This document shows, in pieces, positions 36,042 to 44,758 of a stretch of 64,000 bases of DNA (position 1 is the first letter of the stretch; every line of letters starts with the position of its first letter). Source of the stretch: Lacticaseibacillus daqingensis (lineage in GTDB: Bacteria; Bacillota; Bacilli; Lactobacillales; Lactobacillaceae); the NCBI RefSeq assembly GCF_003946115.1, contig NZ_RHOH01000008.1:1-64000 (forward strand), written 5' to 3'. The translations under genes and the position numbers were made by a program. A model generated the notes under the pieces. It was not told the DNA's origin. It saw only the letters and a program-made list of their open reading frames with translations, and ran no database searches.

Positions 36042-36826
36042 CGCTGATGATGAAGGGGCTTCTCTATGTGGTCGTCATCGTGTGTGCCAACACCATCGGG
36101 GCGATCTCCGGCATGGGCGGCGGGGTGATCATCAAACCGGCGCTGCAGCTGTTTGACCTGGACCCAGTGGTGCTGATCAACTTCTACTCAAGCGTGGCGG
36201 TGTTCACCATGGCCATCAGCGCGACGACCAAGCAGCTGCGCGCGCACAACCATATCGACCTGAGCACGGCCGCGTGGCTGTCGCTGGGCTCGGTGGCCGG
36301 CGGGGCGTTGGGCGATTATAGCTTCGCTCGCTTCAATGCAGTGGTGGGGGATGCGGTCAGCGTCGTTTGCCAAATGGTGCTCGTCATCTTGTCCTTGCTC
36401 CTCTCGCTGTGGCTCGCCAGTGGCCACGTGGCGGCCCTGAACCGCCGCGGGTGGCCGCTGATGCTTTTGGCTGGGTTGGCCCTGGGTTGGCTGGCCACGG
36501 TGCTGGGCATCGGTGGGGGCCCGATCAATATCGCCTGTTTCCTGTTCGTGTTCGGGCTCGGGATTCGCCAGGCGACGATCTACTCGATCATCACCATCTT
36601 CTTCAGCCAAGGCGCGAAGTTGATCCAGGCGCTGCTTTCCGGCAGCGTCACCCAGGTGTCCGGGCCGCTGATCGGGGGCATCATCCTTGCCGCGCTCGTG
36701 GGTGGCTGGCTTGGTGCCAACATCAGCAACAAGGTGCCGGAGAAACACATTTTACTGTTGTACAACCTGGTCATCTGGGGCGTCTTATTGCTGGACGTCG
36801 CCAATCTGATCGGGGTCTTGATTTGA
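36038..36826 (+). CDS. TauE/SafE (TSUP) family anion exporter
   Basis: A 262-residue membrane protein with about eight hydrophobic segments and the two TSUP repeats: GAISGMGGGVIIKPAL and ATVLGIGGGPINIACF. Members move sulfite, sulfate or sulfonates. GTG 36038 overlaps the sulfatase stop (GTGA) and lies seven bases after AGGAG, so the two are translationally coupled. Position suggests export of sulfate freed by the sulfatase. Confidence 0.9.
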   Translation: MTLMMKGLLYVVVIVCANTIGAISGMGGGVIIKPALQLFDLDPVVLINFYSSVAVFTMAISATTKQLRAHNHIDLSTAAWLSLGSVAGGALGDYSFARFNAVVGDAVSVVCQMVLVILSLLLSLWLASGHVAALNRRGWPLMLLAGLALGWLATVLGIGGGPINIACFLFVFGLGIRQATIYSIITIFFSQGAKLIQALLSGSVTQVSGPLIGGIILAALVGGWLGANISNKVPEKHILLLYNLVIWGVLLLDVANLIGVLI

Positions 36827-36841
36827 TTCTGGAGGCGCCGC

Positions 36842-37978
36842 ATGGGCAAACACATCTCGATTTTGATCAAACCGGCCAGCTCACTGTGTAACTTGCGGTG
36901 CAAGTACTGCTTTTACGCTAACATCAGCTCCCTGCGCGAGGTGAAGTCGTACGGCCGGATGAAACCGGCCACGACCACTGCGCTGATCGCCAACGTGTTT
37001 GCCGACCTTGAGGACGGGGACGAGCTGACCATCGCCTTTCAGGGCGGGGAGCCGACCATGGCTGGCCAGCGCTACTTCGAGGATTTTCTCGCCAAGGTGG
37101 CGCAGCAGCCCAAGCAGGTCTTGGTCCACTACGCGCTACAAACCAATGGTATGGTCATCAACGACTCGTGGTGTCAGATGCTCAAGGCGCATGACTTTCT
37201 CGTCGGGTTATCCATCGACGGCACCCCGATCTACCATGACCTCAACCGCGTAGATGTGCGCGGCCGGGGCACCTTTCACCGGGTGATGTGCACCAAGGCG
37301 CTGTTCGACCAGTACGGCATCGCCTACAACGTGCTGTGCGTGCTGACGAACCCGCTGGCCAAGCACGCCAAGAAGGTCTTCGACTTTTTCCACCAAAACC
37401 ACGTGCAGTACGTTCAGTTCATTCCGTGCCTGGATGATATGGACGCCACCAGCCGCAGTGAGTTCGCGCTGACGCCGGAGCGCTTCGCCAGCTTTTACGC
37501 CACGTACTTCAAACTGTGGTGGGCGCAACTGCAGCGCGGCGAGTACCAAAGCGTCAAGCTCTTCGATGATGTGGTCAATCAGTTCAAGTACCGCCGGCGC
37601 ACCGCGTGTGGGCTGGACGGGCACTGCCAGATCCAGTACGTCATCGAGGCGGACGGCTCGGTATACCCGTGTGACTTCTTCGCGCTGGACCAGTACCGGA
37701 TGGGGTACATCCAAGAGCAGACGCTGCGCGAGCTGTTCAGCCAACCGATGGCCTTTGACTGGGTGCAGCCGCGCGCCGCACTGCCGGCCTACTGTGACAC
37801 CTGCCCGTTCAAGCAGGCCTGTTGTGGTGGTTGCAAGCGGATGAAAGACGCGATGTACGTCACGCCCGCCGGCGACTTTTGCGGCTATCGCCAGCTGCTG
37901 ACCCAGCTGGTGCCCAAAATCGATGAAATTGTGGCAACCGCCGCGCAGGCGCACCTGGTTGCCGCGGCTCAGGGCTGA
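36842..37978 (+). CDS. Radical SAM anaerobic sulfatase-maturating enzyme (anSME) with SPASM domain
   Basis: A 378-residue radical SAM protein. CNLRCKYC (Cys16, Cys20, Cys23) binds the SAM cluster; FQGGEPTMAG and QTNGMVIN are the next core strands. The C-terminal SPASM cysteines are visible in CGLDGHCQ, YPCDFF, and CDTCPFKQACCGGCKR, enough for two auxiliary Fe-S clusters. It oxidises the sulfatase active-site Cys to formylglycine without oxygen. It follows the exporter gene by 15 bases with a GGAGG site and ends the operon. Confidence 0.93.
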   Translation: MGKHISILIKPASSLCNLRCKYCFYANISSLREVKSYGRMKPATTTALIANVFADLEDGDELTIAFQGGEPTMAGQRYFEDFLAKVAQQPKQVLVHYALQTNGMVINDSWCQMLKAHDFLVGLSIDGTPIYHDLNRVDVRGRGTFHRVMCTKALFDQYGIAYNVLCVLTNPLAKHAKKVFDFFHQNHVQYVQFIPCLDDMDATSRSEFALTPERFASFYATYFKLWWAQLQRGEYQSVKLFDDVVNQFKYRRRTACGLDGHCQIQYVIEADGSVYPCDFFALDQYRMGYIQEQTLRELFSQPMAFDWVQPRAALPAYCDTCPFKQACCGGCKRMKDAMYVTPAGDFCGYRQLLTQLVPKIDEIVATAAQAHLVAAAQG

Positions 37979-38086
37979 GTCCCGCGCCGCACTCGGCCAG
38001 ACGGTGCCGGGTCCCGGCGCCACTTGGCCACCATGCCAAAGCCGCGCGCACTGTGCAGCTCCCCCCACAGCGCGGCTTTAAACCAG

Positions 38087-38131
38087 AACACGGCCCCGCA
38101 AGATTCGCTGGAATCTTGCGGGGCCGTGTTT
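38087..38131. terminator. Strong hairpin terminator between convergent transcripts
   Basis: A 20-base perfect stem (AACACGGCCCCGCAAGATTC with its complement) closes on a GCT-type loop. It ends in TGTTTGG rather than a long T-run, but its stability and place between convergent genes mark it as a terminator. Confidence 0.75.
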
Positions 38132-38215
38132 GGTTGACGGATCCGGGGGGCCTCGTCAAGCGCATTTCTGCGCTGAGACGACTAGCTCAGTCCGGTGCTT
38201 TTGGCGTTGGCGCCG

Positions 38216-38746
38216 TTACTTCTGGACGGCGTAGGTCAGCGTCACGAACTGGTCGTGCTGCGTGGCGTTGGTCAGGCGCAGCGGCACATCGGTCAGGTTG
38301 CTGGCGACCAAGCCGATGCCGTCGCCCAAGAGGACCGGGGCGATGGTGATGATCAGCGTGTCGATCAGGTTCTCCTTCAGCAAGTCGGTGAAGATGTCCG
38401 CCCCGCCGACCAGCCAGATGTCCTGGCCCTCTTTGGCCTTGAGCTTGCGCACGAAGCTCGGGATGTTGCCGGCCACCACCGTGGTGGGGTCGTCCGTATC
38501 GTGCAGCGTGGTGGAGAAGACGTAGCTTTCTTTGTCCTGATACGGGTAGGTGCCCGCCTTTTGGAGCGTGCGCTGGTACGTTTTGCGCCCCATCAGAACC
38601 GTGTCGATGCTTTGGTAAAAGTCCTGGTACGCTGCATCGGCCGCGCTGGAACTCAGCTTACTCAGGAAGTTGGTCGACCCATCGCGCTCGGCGATGAAGC
38701 CGTCCAGGCTTTCTGACAAATAGAGGATCACTTTCCGTTCAGTCAT
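38216..38746 (-). CDS. Dihydrofolate reductase-like / RibD C-terminal domain protein
   Basis: A 176-residue single-domain reductase of the RibD-C/DHFR fold: ILYLSESLDGFIAERDG, VLMGRKTYQRTL, YVFSTTL and DIWLVGGADIF are the typical strands and NADPH loop. Lactobacilli carry several such YwjB/YyaP-like proteins of unknown substrate. A possible cre site lies upstream, hinting at carbon control. Confidence 0.85.
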   Translation of the reverse strand: MTERKVILYLSESLDGFIAERDGSTNFLSKLSSSAADAAYQDFYQSIDTVLMGRKTYQRTLQKAGTYPYQDKESYVFSTTLHDTDDPTTVVAGNIPSFVRKLKAKEGQDIWLVGGADIFTDLLKENLIDTLIITIAPVLLGDGIGLVASNLTDVPLRLTNATQHDQFVTLTYAVQK

Positions 38747-38789
38747 TCTGCCACCTCATTTCACTTGATACGTTAATTGTATCACAAAA

Positions 38790-38803
38790 AGAAAGCGCTC
38801 ACA
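38790..38803. promoter_or_regulatory. Candidate cre (CcpA) site
   Basis: AGAAAGCGCTCACA matches the cre consensus TGWAANCGNTNWCA at every fixed position except the first. It lies 44 bases upstream of the RibD-like gene. Confidence 0.5.
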
Positions 38804-38984
38804 GGTTGATCACGTAAAAGTCGCTGCGGCGGCAGACCGGTACCACAAGGGCGCAGTGTGCCGGAGGGTAAATTCGAGCCCACAAATTTTGTGAAAATAC
38901 CGCTCATACGCGCACAAAAACAAAAATCAATTTACGAATCCTGAACCCCGTTTATTGATTTTTCAGTATACAATATAAACATAT

Positions 38985-39079
38985 TAAGGCAATGGTAATC
39001 GGCCTTATGCTTACACATTAACTTACACTCCCAAAAAAGTTCCCCCAAACTTTTCCACCAGCGATGGTGGTTTTTTTTT
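38985..39079 (+). ncRNA. Candidate small RNA or leader with three hairpins
   Basis: An AT-rich stretch in GC-rich surroundings. It has three consecutive stems: AAGGC/GCCTT (38986-39006), AAAAGTT/AACTTTT (39035-39054) and CCACCA/TGGTGG (39055-39070), the last followed by nine T, an intrinsic terminator. TATACAAT and TATAAA boxes lie just before it. No protein gene fits. It could be a roughly 95-base small RNA, or an attenuator for the membrane protein gene 77 bases downstream. Confidence 0.45.
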
Positions 39080-39155
39080 GCCTTCCTTGCGCCGCCGCGG
39101 GCAGCCCGGTAGACTGAAGGAGAGGGCAGGCACCACGCTTGCCAGAAGGGAGCGG

Positions 39156-39818
39156 ATGATGACACGATTACTGAAGCTTGGGGTTGCGCTGAACGTTGTG
39201 GGCGGGTGTGTGTACCTGGCAGTGTGCCTGCCAGCCTTGTGGGCGGGGCATCCGATTTATCCCGGTCAGGCGATGCTGGCGGGTCAGGTCGTCGCGGGCA
39301 TGCTGCTGGCGCTGGCGCCGATGGGGATCGAGCGGATCGGTCACTTTCGGTTTCCGCTACTGTTAAAAGTGATCTTTGAGTGCTTCATTCTTTTGGCGGT
39401 GCTTATGGGCACCGGCATGCAGTATTACAATGTGCCATACTGGGATAAATTTTTGCACCTGTTCTCTGCCGCGCTGCTCGCCGGACTTGGGTTGGCCATC
39501 TTTGGCGCCTTGACTCCGAAGATGACCCTGCAGCGCACCAGCCCGCTACTGCTGGCGCTGTTCGCGCTCAGCTTTGGCGTGTTGCTCGGCGTGTGTTGGG
39601 AGTTTTACGAATTTACCGGCGACGGCCTGCTGGGGCTGAATATGCAACGCTACATGAGCGGTCATACGCTACTTGCCGGGCGCGCTGCTTTGATGGACAC
39701 CATGGGCGACCTGTTCGCCGATGTCGGGGGCTCACTACTGTTGGCCGGCTGGACGTTCGTCGGGGTGCGCAAGGACCGCGCCTGGCTGGACACCTTTATG
39801 TTTCAACCCTGGGAATAG
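39156..39818 (+). CDS. Multi-span membrane protein
   Basis: A 220-residue protein with about six membrane segments. The central NVPYWDKFLHLFSAALLAGL and CWEFYEFTGDGLLG, followed by LMDTMGDLFADVGGSLL, match the pattern of DUF2238-type membrane proteins (W-D-K-x-L-H and D-x-x-x-D). Function is unknown. ATG 39156 follows AAGGGAG. Confidence 0.75.
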   Translation: MMTRLLKLGVALNVVGGCVYLAVCLPALWAGHPIYPGQAMLAGQVVAGMLLALAPMGIERIGHFRFPLLLKVIFECFILLAVLMGTGMQYYNVPYWDKFLHLFSAALLAGLGLAIFGALTPKMTLQRTSPLLLALFALSFGVLLGVCWEFYEFTGDGLLGLNMQRYMSGHTLLAGRAALMDTMGDLFADVGGSLLLAGWTFVGVRKDRAWLDTFMFQPWE

Positions 39819-39841
39819 CGGCCGCGGCCGAGTGGTAAAAT

Positions 39842-40065
39842 GAGGCTGAGACATAATTAACGGCCCAAGAATGAATCACGACTATTTCGGGCCAGTACGA
39901 CACAAGAAGCGGCGCCCTTTCTAACGCATGTCTACTCGTAACTCACTACGTTAGAACGAGCAGAGCAAGCCGTATCATCAAGGCCTCCTGCAAAAAACCT
40001 AAGCTTGGGTTTTACAGGAGGCCTTAATTATACTCTGGGCTAAAACCGCTTTTTGTCTCAGCCTC
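39842..40065 (+). repeat. Dispersed palindromic repeat (MITE-like), copy 3, with inserted module
   Basis: A 224-bp copy with perfect 12-bp ends GAGGCTGAGACA and TGTCTCAGCCTC. It follows copy 2 closely, but carries about 53 extra bases at 39917-39969 that match the separate sequence at 17521-17574. The central palindrome is AAGGCCTCCT with its partner AGGAGGCCTT, partly eroded. It lies between convergent genes. Confidence 0.85.
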
Positions 40066-40074
40066 ATTCTCGGT

Positions 40075-40707
40075 TCACGCCATGGCGGCCAGCTGTGCGC
40101 GCTGGGCGGCGGTCAGCCCTGGACGCAGGAAGTCTTGGATAAAGGTTAGTTCGGCCTGCGCGCCGGCCGCGCGGGCAGGGTCGGCATCGTGACGCAGCAC
40201 GCCAAGCCATGTCAGCCAGTCAGCTGGTTGCGTGGTGCGCGCCCACTCGAACAGGCCCGGGAGGCTCGCGGCGTCGGCCACCAGCCAGGCACTGGCTTGC
40301 TGCTGGGCGGTACTGAAGTCATCCAGAATCGGCGGACGCCACGTTAGCCGGGCCATGAAGGTGGTGAAGTCGGGGGCCACAGGCAGCCACTGGTCGACCT
40401 CGGTGTCAACGTAGCGAATTGAGGGCGGTGTGGTAGCGTAGTCGAAGCAAAAGAACTGGGGCCCATCGATGGCAAAGGGTACTAGGGTCGGCGTGAGCGG
40501 CGGTTGGGCCACGCCTGGGCCCGGCGCCAGTAGCGCGAAAATGGGGGCACCGTCTAGGGCAAAGCTGGTTGGCTCAGGGGTCGGGCAGAACCACCGGCGA
40601 CACCACTGGCCCGTCGCTAGGGTGGTCAGGTATTCGGCAGGACACCGCGGGTCATCGGTGAGCGTGGGACGGTCAAGGGGCGGCACGGCAGTGGGCCAGG
40701 GCAGCAT
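40075..40707 (-). CDS. SMI1/KNR4 (SUKH) family protein
   Basis: A 210-residue protein. PFAIDGPQFFCFDYATTPPSIRYVDTE followed by FTTFMARL is the SUKH pattern (Gly-x-x-F-x-x-D-Tyr and Pro-x-Val/Ile-x-Tyr). Bacterial SUKH proteins are often immunity proteins for contact or secreted toxins, but no toxin gene is next to this one. ATG 40707 has only a weak AGAAAG site, so the start is uncertain. Confidence 0.65.
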   Translation of the reverse strand: MLPWPTAVPPLDRPTLTDDPRCPAEYLTTLATGQWCRRWFCPTPEPTSFALDGAPIFALLAPGPGVAQPPLTPTLVPFAIDGPQFFCFDYATTPPSIRYVDTEVDQWLPVAPDFTTFMARLTWRPPILDDFSTAQQQASAWLVADAASLPGLFEWARTTQPADWLTWLGVLRHDADPARAAGAQAELTFIQDFLRPGLTAAQRAQLAAMA

Positions 40708-40812
40708 GAGCAGCGCTTCTTTCTGTGAGTTTGCCTCAATCCTAACACGTTCCTCAGCATCCGCGGATAAAAAGTCGTATAATCAGCGTAGTATGCCAAA
40801 AGGAGCAAGACG

Positions 40813-41595
40813 TTGCGTAACACAATGATCTATGTGCACTACGAACCGCTAGCGCATTTATTCTTAACGGCGGGCCTGTCTGCAAGTGATGTGCTGGCCG
40901 CTAGTAAGGCGCCGTTTCGCCACCTGCTGTTGCTGCCGCCGGTGTCCGACACTGCGTTTATTGACCCGCACACCGGGTTCAACGAGATCAGTGGGGCGGA
41001 GGCCGTCACCGCTTTTTTGCGGAGCAAGCAGGCGCGTGACCGCGCGTGGCTCGACTACAAGCACGGGAGTTACCTGCGCGAGCTGACGCCCAACGAGATC
41101 GCCGAGCTCCTGTACTTGGGGCACGCCAAAACGCATATCCAGCCACCGTATTACTACAAGTTGCAAAACCAAGTGGTGTACCTGCCGCTGGCCAACGACA
41201 TGGTGACCCTGTATGTGCGCAAGCTCGACTTGTTCAGCCAGACGCTGTCGGCTGCGATCGTGCGCCACCTGCGCCTGGCCGCCAACGACCAGCCGTTTTG
41301 GCTGCGGCTACGTCAGCTACACGTGCCGGCGGTGCCGAATGCGGTCATCGCGGCGCTGTACCCCGAGTTCGAGGAGGGGCTGATGCTCGACTTCTCGCGC
41401 GGGGTGTTTAGCCGTGACCAAGTGAAGATCCCGCTGGCGCACAACCTGCGGCGGTTCATGCCCGAACAGGCGCTGGGCCCTGAACAGGTGGTGCGGCGCG
41501 GTGATTTAGTGTTGGTGCGGGCAACGGGGCAATGGCGCGTGAACTGGCGGACGCCGGCAGAGCAGGCGCATGATAAAGGAGTGTTCGAAGAATGA
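40813..41595 (+). CDS. Uncharacterised protein encoded upstream of murF
   Basis: A 260-residue soluble protein of no recognised family. It has conserved-looking segments such as WLDYKHGSYLRELTPNEIAELLYLGHAKTHIQPPYYYKLQNQ. The start is TTG 40813, seven bases after AAAAGGAG. Its stop overlaps the murF start (ATGA), so the two are translationally coupled and a cell-envelope link is possible. Confidence 0.65.
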   Translation: MRNTMIYVHYEPLAHLFLTAGLSASDVLAASKAPFRHLLLLPPVSDTAFIDPHTGFNEISGAEAVTAFLRSKQARDRAWLDYKHGSYLRELTPNEIAELLYLGHAKTHIQPPYYYKLQNQVVYLPLANDMVTLYVRKLDLFSQTLSAAIVRHLRLAANDQPFWLRLRQLHVPAVPNAVIAALYPEFEEGLMLDFSRGVFSRDQVKIPLAHNLRRFMPEQALGPEQVVRRGDLVLVRATGQWRVNWRTPAEQAHDKGVFEE

Positions 41596-42980
41596 AGATG
41601 AAGCTGAGTGAAATCGCGCGCGTGGTGGGGGCCACGTGCCCCGTCGCTGAGGCGGCGTGCCCAACGGTGACCGGGGTGGCCTTTGACACCCGGGAACTGC
41701 AACCAGGGGAGCTGTTTGTGCCGCTGGTGGATGCGCGCGATGGTCACGACTTTATCCCTAATGCCGCAGCGGCCGGGGCCGCGGCAACCCTCGTTGCGGC
41801 GGATCATACGCCGCTGACGACAACGATCCCCCAGCTGGTGGTGGCCGACCCCCTGCAGGCGCTGCAGGATTTGGCCCGCTACTACCTGATGATGAAGGTG
41901 AACCCGAAGGTCGTCGCGATCACTGGGAGCAACGGTAAGACGACCACCAAGGACATGACCGCGGCGGTGCTTGCAACGCAGTACCATGTGTGGAAAACCA
42001 AGGACAACTTCAACAACGAAATTGGCGTTCCCATGACGATCCTGGCGATGGACACCAATACCGAGGTGTTGGTGGTCGAGATGGGAATGGATCGCCCCGA
42101 CCAGCTACGAGAAAAAAGCCTGCTGTGTGAGCCCGACATCGCGGTGATCACCATGATCGGTGAGGCGCACATCGAGTTCTTCAAAACGCGTGCCAAAATC
42201 GCCGATGCGAAAATGGAGATCACGGATGGGCTGCGTTCGGACGGCCTGTTCATTTACAACGGGGACGAGCCGCTTTTGCGCGAACGCGCCAAGGCGGTAT
42301 CCCAAGCGCAAAAGACGTTTGGCCTGGACCCCGACAACCAGCTTTTCGCCCGGGACATTGAAACCTTCGAGGACCACACCGACTTTTCCCTGTCGCGCTG
42401 GCCGGACCTGCGCTTCACGATTCCGGTCATGGGGGAGTACAACGTGGCCAATGCCCTGGCGGCGATCCTGGTCGGGCGCCGGTTTCACATCAAGCCCGAG
42501 GCGATCCAGGCGGCCTTGGCCGGCTTTAAGATCACCAAGAACCGCACCCAGTGGGTGATCGGGGATGCGGGCGAGCAGATCCTGAGCGACGTGTACAATG
42601 CGAACCCGACCGCGATGAAGGCGGTTTTGGCTGACTTTAGCGACTTTCCGTGCACCGGGCGGCGCATCGCCGTGCTCGGGGACATGCTGGAACTGGGCGA
42701 TGCCAGCGCTGCGCTGCACGCTAGCGTGGCGGAGGCCTTGGATCCGGCCAAGGTGCAGGAAGTCTACCTGTACGGGGATGAAATCGCCGCGCTGCAAGCG
42801 GCCCTGATGGACAAATACGCCCCAGAGCACGTGCACTACTACCCTAAAGCTGCGCAGAACCAGCTGACGCAGGCCCTGCTCGATGGGGTCGGCCATTCGG
42901 ACATGGTGATGCTCAAGGCCAGCCACGGCCTGCACCTGGAGCGGGTGCTGGATGCGCTGCTGGCCGGCGCGCGCGCCTAA
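41592..42980 (+). CDS. murF: UDP-N-acetylmuramoyl-tripeptide--D-alanyl-D-alanine ligase
   Basis: A 462-residue Mur ligase. ITGSNGKTTTKD near residue 110 is the P-loop; VEMGMDRPDQL and GEAHIEFF carry the acidic Mg-binding region; MGEYNVANALAA and SDVYNANPTAMKAVL mark the C-terminal domain characteristic of MurF. It adds D-Ala-D-Ala to the UDP-MurNAc-tripeptide in the cytoplasm, the last soluble step in peptidoglycan precursor synthesis. The gene ends at a compact terminator. Confidence 0.95.
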   Translation: MKMKLSEIARVVGATCPVAEAACPTVTGVAFDTRELQPGELFVPLVDARDGHDFIPNAAAAGAAATLVAADHTPLTTTIPQLVVADPLQALQDLARYYLMMKVNPKVVAITGSNGKTTTKDMTAAVLATQYHVWKTKDNFNNEIGVPMTILAMDTNTEVLVVEMGMDRPDQLREKSLLCEPDIAVITMIGEAHIEFFKTRAKIADAKMEITDGLRSDGLFIYNGDEPLLRERAKAVSQAQKTFGLDPDNQLFARDIETFEDHTDFSLSRWPDLRFTIPVMGEYNVANALAAILVGRRFHIKPEAIQAALAGFKITKNRTQWVIGDAGEQILSDVYNANPTAMKAVLADFSDFPCTGRRIAVLGDMLELGDASAALHASVAEALDPAKVQEVYLYGDEIAALQAALMDKYAPEHVHYYPKAAQNQLTQALLDGVGHSDMVMLKASHGLHLERVLDALLAGARA

Positions 42981-42987
42981 GTGCCAC

Positions 42988-43010
42988 TCAAGCCGGCAAT
43001 TGCCGGCTTT
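42988..43010 (+). terminator. Terminator after murF
   Basis: AAGCCGGCAATTGCCGGCTT is self-complementary and followed by TTT. Outer GCCACTCA/TGAGTGGC arms extend the structure. Confidence 0.85.
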
Positions 43011-43034
43011 TTATGTGAGTGGCAGCTGGGAAGT

Positions 43035-43063
43035 TTGTGTTCACTTCCAATCAATGGTAAGAT
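43035..43063 (+). promoter_or_regulatory. Promoter of cshA
   Basis: TTGTGT, 17 bases, TAAGAT. A roughly 120-base untranslated leader follows, containing a perfect GTGCTGGC/GCCAGCAC hairpin at about 43152-43170 before the ribosome site, as might be expected for cold- or growth-regulated helicase genes. Confidence 0.55.
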
Positions 43064-43191
43064 AGTTAGGACACTTTTCAGAAAATAGCCGTGGTTGACC
43101 GGGACATTAGGTTTCTTTCTTGGTCTTGGGCGGCTTTTTGTAAGACCCGGAGTGCTGGCAGGGCCAGCACAGATTCTAAGGAGGAACCTTT

Positions 43192-44703
43192 TTGAAGTTT
43201 AATGAACTCGGATTAGCCCCAGAACTGCTGTCAACGATCGAACGGTCCGGCTTCGAGGAAGCCACCCCGATCCAGGCGCAAACGATTCCGTTGATGCTGC
43301 AAGGCAAAGACGTCATCGGCCAGGCACAGACTGGGACCGGGAAGACCGCGGCTTTTGGCCTGCCGATCCTGCAAATGATCGACACCACCGACCGCAATGT
43401 TCAGGCACTGGTGATTTCGCCAACGCGTGAACTCGCTGTGCAAACGCAAGAAGAGCTGTACAAGCTCGGCGCGGATAAGCACGTGAAGGTCCAGGCCGTT
43501 TACGGGGGTGCCGATATTCGCCGCCAGATCCGCGGCCTCGCCGACCACCCACAGATCGTGGTGGGGACCCCTGGTCGACTGTTGGATCACCTGAACCGCC
43601 ACACGCTGAAGCTCGCGAACCTGAAGACCCTGGTGCTGGACGAAGCCGACGAAATGCTCGACATGGGCTTCATTGAAGACATCGAAAACATCGTGAAGTC
43701 CGCACCGGAAACGCGCCAGACCCTGCTGTTTTCCGCCACGATGCCGGCCCCAATCATGCGCCTGACCGATACCTTCATGCACGAACCCGTGACTGTGAAG
43801 ATCAAGTCCAAGGAGCTGACCGCCGATACCGTTGACCAGTACTACGTGCGCTCCAAGGACTTCGAGAAGTTCGACATCATGACGCGCCTCTTCGACGTTC
43901 AGTCGCCTGAGCTGACCCTGATTTTTGGCCGGACCAAGCGTCGCGTTGATGAGCTGACCCGCGGCTTGAAGGCCCGCGGCTACCGTGCCGAAGGGATTCA
44001 CGGCGACCTGACTCAGCAAAAGCGCATGAGCGTATTGCGTCAGTTCAAGGCCGGCGAACTCGACTTCCTGGTGGCGACCGACGTGGCGGCCCGTGGGTTG
44101 GACATCTCTGGGGTCACCCATGTGTACAACTATGACATTCCGCAGGATCCCGATTCCTACGTGCACCGTATCGGGCGGACCGGCCGTGCCGGTAAGTCCG
44201 GGGTCTCCGTGACCTTCGTGACCCCTAACGAAGTCGGTTACCTGCGCACCATCGAGGACCTGACCAAGAAGCGGATGATGCCGCTCAAGCCACCGACAGC
44301 CAAGGAAGCCTTCCTGGGCCAGGTCTCCACTGGGCTTGAAACCATCAAGGCGCAGATCGAAGCCGATGACTTTGACAAGTACGAACCGATGGCAGAAGGC
44401 CTGCTGGAGCAGTTCACGCCGCTTCAGCTGGTGTCCGCCTACCTCAAGGCCGTCAGCCCAGACGATGCCGCGACCGTGCCGGTCAAGATCACGCCGGAAC
44501 GCCCGTTGCCACACCGCGGCGGTTACGCCCGCAACAACGGTGGGCACGGCAATGGCGGTTACCGCGGTGGCGATCGTCGCAGCAACGACCGTCGCGGCGG
44601 CAACCGTGAAGGGAAGCGCCAGTTCGACAAGAGCCGCCGTTACTCCGAGAAGCGCTCCGAGCGTTCCAACGCCAAGACGAGCTTCAAGAAGCACAAAGAC
44701 TAA
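43192..44703 (+). CDS. cshA: DEAD-box RNA helicase
   Basis: A 503-residue helicase. The order is Q-motif ([13 protein letters not shown]), [27 protein letters not shown], then [23 protein letters not shown] and [10 protein letters not shown]. The Gly/Arg-rich tail (residues about 440-490) suits RNA binding. This is the CshA type, involved in mRNA turnover and ribosome assembly. The start is TTG, placed six to seven bases after AAGGAGG. Confidence 0.94.
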   Translation: MKFNELGLAPELLSTIERSGFEEATPIQAQTIPLMLQGKDVIGQAQTGTGKTAAFGLPILQMIDTTDRNVQALVISPTRELAVQTQEELYKLGADKHVKVQAVYGGADIRRQIRGLADHPQIVVGTPGRLLDHLNRHTLKLANLKTLVLDEADEMLDMGFIEDIENIVKSAPETRQTLLFSATMPAPIMRLTDTFMHEPVTVKIKSKELTADTVDQYYVRSKDFEKFDIMTRLFDVQSPELTLIFGRTKRRVDELTRGLKARGYRAEGIHGDLTQQKRMSVLRQFKAGELDFLVATDVAARGLDISGVTHVYNYDIPQDPDSYVHRIGRTGRAGKSGVSVTFVTPNEVGYLRTIEDLTKKRMMPLKPPTAKEAFLGQVSTGLETIKAQIEADDFDKYEPMAEGLLEQFTPLQLVSAYLKAVSPDDAATVPVKITPERPLPHRGGYARNNGGHGNGGYRGGDRRSNDRRGGNREGKRQFDKSRRYSEKRSERSNAKTSFKKHKD

Positions 44704-44713
44704 GCGTGACGTT

Positions 44714-44758
44714 AATCGCGCCGGCCACCTCACATTTGAGGGAGTCGGCGCGATTTTT
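44714..44758 (+). terminator. Terminator after cshA
   Basis: AATCGCGCCG pairs with CGGCGCGATT across a 22-base loop, then TTTT. Confidence 0.8.

Larger units (their letters stand above)
38747..39155. other. Intergenic region with regulatory signals
   Basis: It contains the start region of the RibD-like gene (with a GATAC...GTATC inverted repeat and TACAAT on the minus strand), the candidate cre and the candidate small RNA. No other gene is visible. Confidence 0.5.
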
